Origin: Neisseriales bacterium
GTDB taxonomy: Bacteria > Pseudomonadota > Gammaproteobacteria > Burkholderiales > UBA11063
Length of the DNA: 6,103 nt
Assembly: GCA_003538525.1 (NCBI GenBank)
Contig: DPRZ01000154.1
Span: 1 to 6,103, forward strand
Direction: 5' to 3'
Below, piece after piece: positions 1 to 5,321 of this stretch (its first letter is position 1; every line of letters starts with the position of its first letter). The notes below the pieces were generated by a model that searched no databases, was not told the origin of the DNA, and saw nothing but the letters and a program-made list of their open reading frames with translations. The position numbers and the translations under genes were made by a program.

Positions 1-2
1 TA

Positions 3-18
3 AATGATCTAGCTCATT
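3..18. repeat. Short imperfect palindrome at the left edge
   Basis: AATGATCTAGCTCATT is self-complementary at 7 of 8 base-pair positions (the single mismatch is 8/13) and is centred on CTAG. It could be an operator half of the intergenic region or the remains of a hairpin ending an upstream gene. An A/T-rich tract with six T residues (31-36) follows, but the stem is too AT-rich to call a terminator. The upstream gene itself is not visible in the window. Confidence 0.2.
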
Positions 19-69
19 GAAAATAAGTCATTTTTTATTTAAATAGTAATAAGTATTGATGTCTTTATG

Positions 70-96
70 AGTTAGTTTAGTTAGTTAAAGTTGGTT
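70..96 (+). promoter_or_regulatory. Cluster of AGTTRGTT direct repeats, possible ArcA-type operator
   Basis: Three octamers AGTTAGTT (70-77), AGTTAGTT (79-86) and AGTTGGTT (89-96) lie in the same orientation at steps of 9 and 10 bases, about one helical turn. The stretch 79-88 (AGTTAGTTAA) agrees with the published E. coli ArcA core WGTTAATTAW at 9 of 10 positions, and 70-79 at 8 of 10. In E. coli the cyo operon is repressed by phosphorylated ArcA under low oxygen, which makes such a site plausible here. Against this, ArcA repeats are usually spaced 11 bases apart, the region is AT-rich, and nothing in the window shows that the organism has ArcA. Related words recur at 117-124 (AGTTGCTT) and 155-162 (AGTTGGGG). 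Confidence 0.3.
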
Positions 97-112
97 CTGG
101 CGTATATATAAA
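85..112 (+). promoter_or_regulatory. Alternative distal promoter candidate for cyoA
   Basis: TATAAA at 107-112 matches the -10 consensus at 5 of 6 positions. The -35 position at 85-90 (TTAAAG, 16-base spacer) is poor. Its interest is that this -35 lies inside the AGTTRGTT repeat cluster, so a protein bound there could block it. It is weaker than the proximal candidate at 146-175. Confidence 0.2.
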
Positions 113-145
113 TTAAAGTTGCTTGAAATAATAAGCTTAATAACA

Positions 146-175
146 TTGTATCCGAGTTGGGGTTAATGATAAAAT
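146..175 (+). promoter_or_regulatory. Proximal sigma70-type promoter candidate for cyoABCD
   Basis: TAAAAT at 170-175 matches TATAAT at 5 of 6 positions and is preceded by TG plus one base (167-169), which makes an extended -10 element. A weak -35, TTGTAT (146-151), lies 18 bases upstream. Transcription would start near 182 and leave a leader of about 50 nt before the cyoA start. An overlapping alternative pairs TTGAAA (123-128, 5 of 6 to the -35 consensus) with TTGTAT as a poor -10 at 17-base spacing. Confidence 0.4.
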
Positions 176-234
176 CACGACAGTATGTGCTTATTAAATA
201 TTAACAACTTGTCAATAAAGGGGTTCTAAATAAT

Positions 235-1119
235 ATGAATAAGAAATGGAAAGCTTTCTTATCCGGATGTGCCGCCCTTGGGGTGATGACAATGCTTAGT
301 GGTTGTAAAGACCTAGTACTGATTCATTCAAAAGGCATGATAGGTAAAGATGAGAGAGATCTTATTTTTACGGCAGTTGGGCTGATGTTGCTGGTTGTAA
401 TTCCTGTAATTATTTTAACATTGGTATTTGCGTATAAATATCGTGAGTCGAATTCCAATGCTAAATATGATCCTAGTTTTACGCATAGCACAAAAATTGA
501 AGTAGTAGTTTGGGGTGTGCCGCTTATTATTATTGGTATTCTGGCGGTTATCGTTTGGAAAACTACGCATGCCTTAGATCCATATAAGCCAATTGAAGTT
601 GCAGGTGTTAAGCCTTTAAATGTTCAAGTGGTTGCGTTGGATTGGAAATGGCTGTTTATTTATCCTGAGCAACATATTGCTACGGTAAATTATTTACAAT
701 TTCCAGTCGGTGTGCCGATTAAATTTTCGGTGACAGCCGATGCGCCAATGAATTCGTTTATCATCCCTCAGTTGGGTGGGCAGATTTATGCTATGGCTGG
801 CATGACAACCCAGTTGCACCTAATCGCCGATGAGAAAGGCGTTTATGATGGGCGTGGTTATGTGATAAATGGTAATGGCTTTAATGGTATGCATTTTAAG
901 AGTCATGTTACTTCGCAAGAAGAGTTTGATACGTGGGTGCAATCAGTTAAGACTTCACCAAATAGCCTGACTACCGATGTATATAAACAGTTAATCAAAC
1001 CTACTGAGTACGTAGCTCCGCAGTTCTATGGTTCGGTAGCGGATAATTTGTTTGATAATATTATGATGAAATATATGATGCCTGACATGGATGATATGCA
1101 GGGTATGGGTGCTAAATAA
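235..1119 (+). CDS. cyoA: Cytochrome bo3 ubiquinol oxidase subunit II (CyoA)
   Basis: Subunit II of the heme-copper quinol oxidase, an inner-membrane lipoprotein with a periplasmic cupredoxin-fold domain packed on CyoB. The 294-residue product opens with a lipoprotein signal peptide: NKKWK, a hydrophobic stretch, then lipobox L21-S22-G23-C24. Two membrane helices follow, at about 43-68 and 88-109. The cupredoxin domain spans roughly 125-235 and includes D136-W-K-W139 and the [20 protein letters not shown] block at 171-190, both highly similar to E. coli CyoA. The only cysteines are C12 and C24, so the CuA ligands of cytochrome c oxidases are absent, as expected for a quinol oxidase. The C-terminus is methionine- and aspartate-rich ([11 protein letters not shown] at 281-291) and shorter than the E. 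coli tail. The ATG at 235 is supported by AAAGGGG at 217-223 and by the correctly placed signal peptide. It is the first gene of the cluster, 23 nt before cyoB. Confidence 0.97.
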   Translation: MNKKWKAFLSGCAALGVMTMLSGCKDLVLIHSKGMIGKDERDLIFTAVGLMLLVVIPVIILTLVFAYKYRESNSNAKYDPSFTHSTKIEVVVWGVPLIIIGILAVIVWKTTHALDPYKPIEVAGVKPLNVQVVALDWKWLFIYPEQHIATVNYLQFPVGVPIKFSVTADAPMNSFIIPQLGGQIYAMAGMTTQLHLIADEKGVYDGRGYVINGNGFNGMHFKSHVTSQEEFDTWVQSVKTSPNSLTTDVYKQLIKPTEYVAPQFYGSVADNLFDNIMMKYMMPDMDDMQGMGAK

Positions 1120-1142
1120 TACAGTTTTCAAGGAAATCACTA

Positions 1143-3131
1143 ATGATTGATTTTTTGGGTAAATTAACTTGGGATGCTATTCCTATTCATGAACCACCTG
1201 CGGTAATAGCTGGTGCAATGATGATTGGTGGATTTGTATTTCTCGTAGCGTTGGTAACGTATTTTAAAAAATGGGGTTACCTGTGGAGTGAGTGGTTTAC
1301 ATCTGTAGATCATAAGCGTATTGGGATTATGTATATTATTATTGCGATTGTAATGTTGCTGCGTGGATTTGCAGATGCCGCATTGATGCGTACTCAGCAA
1401 GCGATTTCAGTAGGTAGTAATTATGGATTTCTACCTCCAGATCATTATAATCAAATTTTTACTGCACATGGCGTAATCATGATTTTCTTCGTGGCAATGC
1501 CGTTAGTGATTGGTTTGATGAATATAATCATTCCATTACAAATTGGTGCGCGTGATGTTGCCTTTCCATTCCTCAATTCATTGAGCTTTTGGTTGTTTAT
1601 GGTCGGCATGGTACTGATGATGCTATCGCTAGTTGTTGGTTCATTTGCTACAACCGGCTGGGTAAATTATGCTCCTTTATCAGAGAAGGCGTATAGTCCT
1701 GGTGTTGGGGTAGATTATTACATTTGGGCGTTGCAGATTTCTGGTATAGGAACAACCATTTCAGGGATTAATTTCTTTGTAACCATCATTAAAATGCGTT
1801 GTCCTGGTATGTCATTGATGAAAATGCCAGTGTTTGTATGGACTGCATTGTGTTCGAATGTTTTGATTATTATTTCATTCCCTATGATGACTGCTGCAAT
1901 CGCCTTATTGACACTTGATCGTTATTTAGGCTTCCATTTCTTTACCGATACAGCAGGTGGTAACCCGATGTTGTATGTGAATTTAATCTGGGCGTGGGGA
2001 CATCCTGAAGTATATATCTTGATTTTACCAGCATTTGGTATCTTTTCTGAGGTTACTTCGACGTTCTCTCGTAAGCCGTTATTTGGCTATGCCACGATGG
2101 TTTATGCAACTGTAAGTATTACGGTGTTGTCATTTGTTGTCTGGCTTCATCATTTCTTCACGATGGGCGCTGGTGCGAATGTAAATGCTTTTTTTGGTAT
2201 AATGACCACAATTATCGCGATTCCAACGGGGGTCAAGATATTTAACTGGTTATTCACTATGTTCCGCGGGCGGATTTGGTTTAGTGCTCCGATGTATTTT
2301 ACAATCGGTTTTATTATTACCTTTTCGATTGGTGGGATGACTGGTGTATTGCTTGCAGTACCTGGCGCTGATTTTGTTTTACACAATAGTCTGTTTGTAA
2401 TCGCTCACTTCCACAATGTAATTATTGGTGGTGTAGTATTTGCGTGTATGGCTGCTCTATCATTCTGGTGTCCTAAGGCATTAGGTTTCAAAATGAATGA
2501 AGGTTTTGGTAAAGCATCTTTCTGGTTTTGGTTGGTTGGTTTTTATATAGCATTTATGCCTTTATATGTGCTTGGTTTTATGGGGGCAACTCGTCGGATT
2601 AGCCATTATGACTACTCAACTGGTTGGCATCCTTTGTTTGTGATTGCTTTTGTCGGCATGCTAATTATTGCGGTTGGTATTGCTTGCCAAGTATTACAAA
2701 TACTTGTAAGTATCATTAAAGCTAAACAAAATCAAGATTATACTGGTGATCCTTGGGATGGCCGCACATTAGAGTGGGCTACGTCATCTCCGCCACCGTT
2801 TTATAATTTTGCGCGCATTCCTACAATTTCTACATTAGAACCTCATTGGGATGCTAAGCATAATGGGATACCAATCTTTGATGAAAGTAAGCCGTATGAA
2901 GATATCCATATGCCACGCAATACAGGCATTGGTGCTTTGATTGGTTTGTTTGCGTTTACTTTAGGTTTTGGGTTAATCTGGTATATTTGGTGGTTAGTTG
3001 CTGCAAGCGGTTTGGCAATTTTTGCTTGTGTTGTGGCGCGTTCTTTTGACCATGATATTGATTACTATGTCCCAGCTAAAGAAGTTGAGCGCATTGAAAA
3101 TGAACTTATGTTACGTAGGAATAAAGCATAA
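1143..3131 (+). CDS. cyoB: Cytochrome bo3 ubiquinol oxidase subunit I (CyoB)
   Basis: Catalytic subunit: oxidises ubiquinol, reduces O2 to water and pumps protons across the inner membrane. The product has 662 residues (E. coli 663) and many membrane helices. Every key residue I checked is present, offset by +3 from E. coli numbering. Low-spin heme b ligands are H109 and H424. The heme o3 ligand is H422. CuB ligands are H287, H336 and H337, with Y291 of the His-Tyr crosslink in WGHPEVY. High-affinity quinone-site residues are R74, D78, H101 and Q104. The D-channel has N127, D138, N145 and E289, and the K-channel has K365. The arginine pair near the heme propionates is R484-R485. This assigns a type A heme-copper oxidase of the quinol branch that should be fully functional. 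The start ATG follows AAGGA (1130-1134) by 8 nt. The stop TAA shares its last base with the cyoC ATG (TAATG), which suggests translational coupling. Confidence 0.99.
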   Translation: MIDFLGKLTWDAIPIHEPPAVIAGAMMIGGFVFLVALVTYFKKWGYLWSEWFTSVDHKRIGIMYIIIAIVMLLRGFADAALMRTQQAISVGSNYGFLPPDHYNQIFTAHGVIMIFFVAMPLVIGLMNIIIPLQIGARDVAFPFLNSLSFWLFMVGMVLMMLSLVVGSFATTGWVNYAPLSEKAYSPGVGVDYYIWALQISGIGTTISGINFFVTIIKMRCPGMSLMKMPVFVWTALCSNVLIIISFPMMTAAIALLTLDRYLGFHFFTDTAGGNPMLYVNLIWAWGHPEVYILILPAFGIFSEVTSTFSRKPLFGYATMVYATVSITVLSFVVWLHHFFTMGAGANVNAFFGIMTTIIAIPTGVKIFNWLFTMFRGRIWFSAPMYFTIGFIITFSIGGMTGVLLAVPGADFVLHNSLFVIAHFHNVIIGGVVFACMAALSFWCPKALGFKMNEGFGKASFWFWLVGFYIAFMPLYVLGFMGATRRISHYDYSTGWHPLFVIAFVGMLIIAVGIACQVLQILVSIIKAKQNQDYTGDPWDGRTLEWATSSPPPFYNFARIPTISTLEPHWDAKHNGIPIFDESKPYEDIHMPRNTGIGALIGLFAFTLGFGLIWYIWWLVAASGLAIFACVVARSFDHDIDYYVPAKEVERIENELMLRRNKA

Positions 3132-3742
3132 TGACTTCACAAATAACAAATAACCACTCTGCACACCACCATGACCATGATACTGAGGCTACTTCAAAGG
3201 TAGTATTCGGTTTCTGGGTTTATATAATGAGTGATTGCATATTGTTCTCTTGTTTTTTTGCATCCTATGCAGTTTTACATGCGAATGTATTTGGTGGTCC
3301 TGGGCCAAAAGAATTATTTGATCTAAATTATGTTATGATTGAAACGTTCTTGTTGTTGACAAGTAGCTTTACGTATGGGTTAGCAACGCTTGCAATGACT
3401 AAGGAAAATAAAGCTCAAGTTATGCTTTGGCTGTTTTTCACCTTCCTATTGGGTCTTGGATTCATTGGTATGGAAATCAACGAGTTCCATCATTTGATCA
3501 TTGAAGGCAATGGACCTAGTCGCAGCGCATTCTTATCCTCTTTCTTTGGATTAGTAGGTTTACATGGTCTGCATGTTACCTGTGGTCTAATTTGGATGGC
3601 GTTATTGATGGTGCAAGTGTACAAACGTGGTTTAACTGCAATCGTAAAGCGTAAATTGTCTTGTCTAAGTTTATTTTGGCATTTCTTAGATATTATTTGG
3701 ATTTTTGTTTTTACTGTTGTTTATTTAATGGGGGTGATGTAA
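3131..3742 (+). CDS. cyoC: Cytochrome bo3 ubiquinol oxidase subunit III (CyoC)
   Basis: Small membrane subunit III of the bo3 oxidase, which packs against CyoB and supports assembly and stability of the complex. It binds no redox metal in this family. The 203-residue product (E. coli 204) has five predicted helices at about 25-46, 66-88, 96-116, 135-161 and 177-202. Conserved blocks include [15 protein letters not shown] (26-40), [12 protein letters not shown] (110-121), [14 protein letters not shown] (143-156) and [21 protein letters not shown] near the end, closely parallel to E. coli CyoC. The N-terminal cytoplasmic tail is histidine-rich (H9, H12-H14, H16), a trait also seen in E. coli. 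The ATG overlaps the cyoB stop by one base, with TAGGA at 3116-3120 inside the cyoB coding end acting as a possible ribosome-binding site. cyoD begins on the base after its stop. Confidence 0.97.
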   Translation: MTSQITNNHSAHHHDHDTEATSKVVFGFWVYIMSDCILFSCFFASYAVLHANVFGGPGPKELFDLNYVMIETFLLLTSSFTYGLATLAMTKENKAQVMLWLFFTFLLGLGFIGMEINEFHHLIIEGNGPSRSAFLSSFFGLVGLHGLHVTCGLIWMALLMVQVYKRGLTAIVKRKLSCLSLFWHFLDIIWIFVFTVVYLMGVM

Positions 3743-4081
3743 ATGTCAGCTCATCATGATGTTTCTTCTGCAACAGGAGCAAGTCACGGTAGTGTTAAGT
3801 CATATACAATTGGCTTTATTCTATCAATTATTTTGACTGTAATTCCTTATTTTGTCGTTGTTAATCATATGCTGCCAGTTGAGGGTATTGCGATTACTGT
3901 ACTTGTACTTGCGGTAGGGCAGTTGTTTATTCAATTGGTGTTTTTCTTGCATTTGAGTAGGTCATCTGAACAACGTTGGAATTTAATTACTTTTTTGTTT
4001 ACGGCATTAATCTTATTGATATTAGTAATTGCTACTATCTGGATTATGTGGAACTTAAATTATAATATGATGGAACACTAA
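3743..4081 (+). CDS. cyoD: Cytochrome bo3 ubiquinol oxidase subunit IV (CyoD)
   Basis: Smallest structural subunit of the bo3 oxidase, thought to assist CuB incorporation and assembly with CyoB and CyoC (family knowledge, not visible here). The 112-residue product (E. coli about 109) has a histidine/serine-rich cytoplasmic N-terminus with H4, H5 and H15, then three helices at about 19-40, 47-71 and 80-104. The family block QLVFFLHLS followed by the polar SSEQRWN (64-80) lies in the loop between helices two and three. The gene directly abuts cyoC: TAA ends at 3742 and ATG begins at 3743. The sequence GGTGAT (3733-3738), complementary to the 16S rRNA tail, falls inside the cyoC end just before the start. 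It is the last gene before a terminator-like hairpin and probably ends the cyoABCD message. Confidence 0.95.
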   Translation: MSAHHDVSSATGASHGSVKSYTIGFILSIILTVIPYFVVVNHMLPVEGIAITVLVLAVGQLFIQLVFFLHLSRSSEQRWNLITFLFTALILLILVIATIWIMWNLNYNMMEH

Positions 4082-4115
4082 GTAACGTCGATACGAAAGA
4101 TTTTTCTTTCATTAG

Positions 4116-4168
4116 TGGCTAACTCAGCTAAGCTTTCGCTTAATTTATTCTGAGTTAGCCATTTTCTT
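4116..4168 (+). terminator. Rho-independent terminator-like hairpin after cyoD
   Basis: TGGCTAACTCAG (4116-4127) and CTGAGTTAGCCA (4150-4161) are perfect 12-base reverse complements, followed by the T-rich tract TTTTCTT (4162-4168). The 22-base intervening segment contains a second small stem, TAAGC (4129-4133) with GCTTA (4138-4142) around a TTTC loop, so the whole folds as a stacked or branched hairpin. It starts 34 bases after the cyoD stop and points in the direction of transcription. No matching A-run lies on the left, so it is not obviously bidirectional. A further 6-bp hairpin, GAAAGA/TCTTTC (4095-4110), sits between cyoD and this element. The stem is only half GC and the T tract is interrupted by a C, so some read-through into cyoE is possible. 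Confidence 0.75.
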
Positions 4169-4189
4169 ATCGGCTTTTGGGATTATAAT
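4162..4189 (+). promoter_or_regulatory. Candidate promoter for cyoE
   Basis: A perfect TATAAT -10 box lies at 4184-4189, inside the 10-base palindrome GATTATAATC (4181-4190). The best -35 at 16-base spacing is TTTTCT (4162-4167), only 3 of 6, and it coincides with the terminator T tract. There is no TG extension. Transcription would start near 4196, after the terminator and before the second hairpin, giving cyoE its own leader of about 100 nt. The weak -35 keeps confidence modest. Confidence 0.35.
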
Positions 4190-4212
4190 CTGGCTAGCAT
4201 TCTTGTCAGGTA

Positions 4213-4260
4213 TTTGCTCTAGATTCGCTTAAGCTTATATTTTAAGCTTGCTAGAGTAAA
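4213..4260 (+). repeat. Large inverted repeat in the cyoE leader
   Basis: TTTGCTCTAG (4213-4222) pairs with CTAGAGTAAA (4251-4260), with one G-U pair. Inside it, AAGCTTA (4231-4237) and TAAGCTT (4243-4249) form a perfect 7-bp stem with a 5-base loop. An alternative inner pairing is GCTTAA (4227-4232) with TTAAGC (4242-4247). No T tract follows, so it does not look like a terminator. It ends 24 bases before the cyoE Shine-Dalgarno. It could stabilise the cyoE mRNA 5' end, be a processing site, or be an operator. Function is inference. Confidence 0.55.
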
Positions 4261-4283
4261 TGTAATTCTCAATTTGGCAACAT

Positions 4284-4288
4284 AAAGG
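4284..4288 (+). promoter_or_regulatory. Ribosome-binding site that selects the TTG start of cyoE
   Basis: AAAGG lies 9 nt before TTG at 4298. The ATG at 4290 is only 1 nt from it, is out of frame with CyoE, and reaches a stop after three codons (overlapping the TTG), so the TTG is the better start. Confidence 0.65.
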
Positions 4289-4297
4289 TATGATATT

Positions 4298-5170
4298 TTG
4301 ATAAAAAAATTTATTTCTATCACCAAGCCAGGGATTATTTTTGGTAATTTGATAACGGTTGCTGGTGGTTTTGGCTTAGCCTCACAAGGTAAATATAATC
4401 TAAGTTTATTCCTTGCAACTTTAATTGGGATTTCATTAGTTATTGCCGCAGGTTGTGTTTTTAACAACGTGATTGATCGTGATATTGATAGTTTAATGGA
4501 GCGCACCAAAAATCGCGTTATGGTCAAAGGACATCTCTCGGCAAAAGTTGCATTATTTTATGGTTTTATTTTAAGCTTACTTGGCGTGTTTTTTCTTTAT
4601 CATTGGGCTAATTGGTTGACAGTGCTCGTGGCGTTAATTGGTTTATTTTTTTATGTTGTGGTGTATAGTTTATGGTTTAAACGCAACTCTATTTATGGAA
4701 CTTTAATCGGCAGTATTTCTGGTTCAATTCCTCCTGTAGTTGGTTATTGCGCGGTTAGCAATAAGTTTGATTTAGGTGCGCTAATTTTATTTGTTTTATT
4801 AAGCGTTTGGCAAATGCCACATTCGTATGCGATTGCAATTTTTAGATTTAATGATTACTCTAGTGCGGGGATACCAGTATTACCAGTTAAAAAAGGCATT
4901 CAAGTTGCAAAACGCAATATGCTGCTATATGTAGTAATTTTTACTGTTGTATCAAGTTTATTAAGCATTTGTGGTTACACCGGTAAATATTATTTAATCG
5001 TTGCTCTGGCGGTTGGCTTATGGTGGATTCGTTTGGCAGCGAGTGGGTTTCGTGCTAATAACAATGATATCTCTTGGGCGCGTAAAATGTTTGGTTTTTC
5101 AATTATCGCGATTATGCTATTATCATTAATGATGGCGCTAAACTCAACGGTCTTGTTGTCGGCGCTCTAA
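4298..5170 (+). CDS. cyoE: Protoheme IX farnesyltransferase, heme O synthase (CyoE)
   Basis: Integral membrane prenyltransferase of the UbiA superfamily. It transfers a farnesyl group from farnesyl diphosphate to the 2-vinyl group of heme B, making heme O for the CyoB binuclear centre. The 290-residue product has about nine hydrophobic helices. The first Asp-rich motif is N57-V-I-D60-R-D62-I-D64, followed by MERTKNR (67-73), the Mg-diphosphate binding signature of this family. The cytoplasmic YSLWFKR block (123-129) and the second acidic region around D186 (WQMPHSYAIAIFRFNDY, 171-187, then IPVLPVKKG) match E. coli CyoE closely. The start is TTG, with no in-frame ATG upstream before a stop at 4283-4285. 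The N-terminus then reads IKKFISITKPGIIFGN, which aligns with the family start. Unlike the E. coli arrangement, it is separated from cyoD by 216 nt containing a terminator-like hairpin and a possible promoter, so its expression may be set separately from the oxidase subunits. Confidence 0.96.
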   Translation: MIKKFISITKPGIIFGNLITVAGGFGLASQGKYNLSLFLATLIGISLVIAAGCVFNNVIDRDIDSLMERTKNRVMVKGHLSAKVALFYGFILSLLGVFFLYHWANWLTVLVALIGLFFYVVVYSLWFKRNSIYGTLIGSISGSIPPVVGYCAVSNKFDLGALILFVLLSVWQMPHSYAIAIFRFNDYSSAGIPVLPVKKGIQVAKRNMLLYVVIFTVVSSLLSICGYTGKYYLIVALAVGLWWIRLAASGFRANNNDISWARKMFGFSIIAIMLLSLMMALNSTVLLSAL

Positions 5171-5183
5171 TTTAAGCCTTAAA
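5171..5183. repeat. Dyad TTTAAG-C-CTTAAA just after cyoE
   Basis: A 13-base dyad with 6-base arms and a 1-base centre begins on the base after the cyoE stop. It is too compact to form an RNA hairpin with all pairs and has no T tract after it, so it is not called a terminator. The rest of the 151-nt spacer before the transporter shows no clear terminator. Confidence 0.2.
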
Positions 5184-5279
5184 CTCTAGAAATTAAGTTA
5201 AAGCTTTCTGATGGTGATTTTAAAAAAGTAATTGTTGCCAGTGTCTGTGTTTTACTGCTTACAATGTTTTAATGTGAGT

Positions 5280-5307
5280 TTGAGTTGAAGATATAAAGAT
5301 ATATAAT
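5280..5307 (+). promoter_or_regulatory. Candidate promoter upstream of the MFS gene
   Basis: TTGAGT (5280-5285, 4 of 6 to the -35 consensus) and a perfect TATAAT (5302-5307) are separated by 16 bases. The predicted transcription start, near 5314, would lie after the AAAGG at 5308-5312, leaving a very short leader without that ribosome-binding site. Either the promoter or the chosen translation start is therefore suspect, or the gene is read from further upstream. The surrounding sequence is very AT-rich, so chance matches are likely. Confidence 0.3.
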
Positions 5308-5312
5308 AAAGG
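5308..5312 (+). promoter_or_regulatory. Possible ribosome-binding site for an ATT start
   Basis: AAAGG lies 9 nt before ATT at 5322, the same motif and spacing as used for the TTG start of cyoE. It is the best Shine-Dalgarno-like sequence near the 5' end of the transporter reading frame. Confidence 0.4.
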
Positions 5313-5321
5313 TTAAATAGA

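Noticed and set aside
1..20. End of an upstream gene (TAA at 1-3 or TGA at 18-20)
   Set aside because: A stop codon or five open codons at the window edge is not evidence for a coding region.
54..69. Possible FNR box (TTGAT at 56-60)
   Set aside because: The second half-site after a 4-base gap is TTATG rather than ATCAA, so only half of the site is present.
235..1119. Possible CuA-type cytochrome c oxidase subunit II
   Set aside because: There is no cysteine after the lipobox C24, so the CuA ligand pair is missing. Together with the quinone-site residues in CyoB, this fixes a quinol oxidase.
1164..1400. Open frame of 78 codons on the minus strand inside cyoB
   Set aside because: It lies wholly opposite the conserved CyoB N-terminal region, has no recognisable protein features, and is explained as an antisense shadow.
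2150..2386. Open frame of 78 codons on the minus strand inside cyoB
   Set aside because: It is opposite the CuB/K-channel region of CyoB and has low-complexity shadow composition and no family resemblance.
4219..4527. Open frame of 102 codons on the minus strand over the cyoE 5' end
   Set aside because: It overlaps the conserved start and Asp-rich motif of CyoE on the other strand, and its translation is typical of an antisense frame.
5171..5321. Terminator after cyoE
   Set aside because: Only short AT-rich dyads are present (5171-5183; 5178-5182 with 5193-5197), without a stable stem followed by a T tract.
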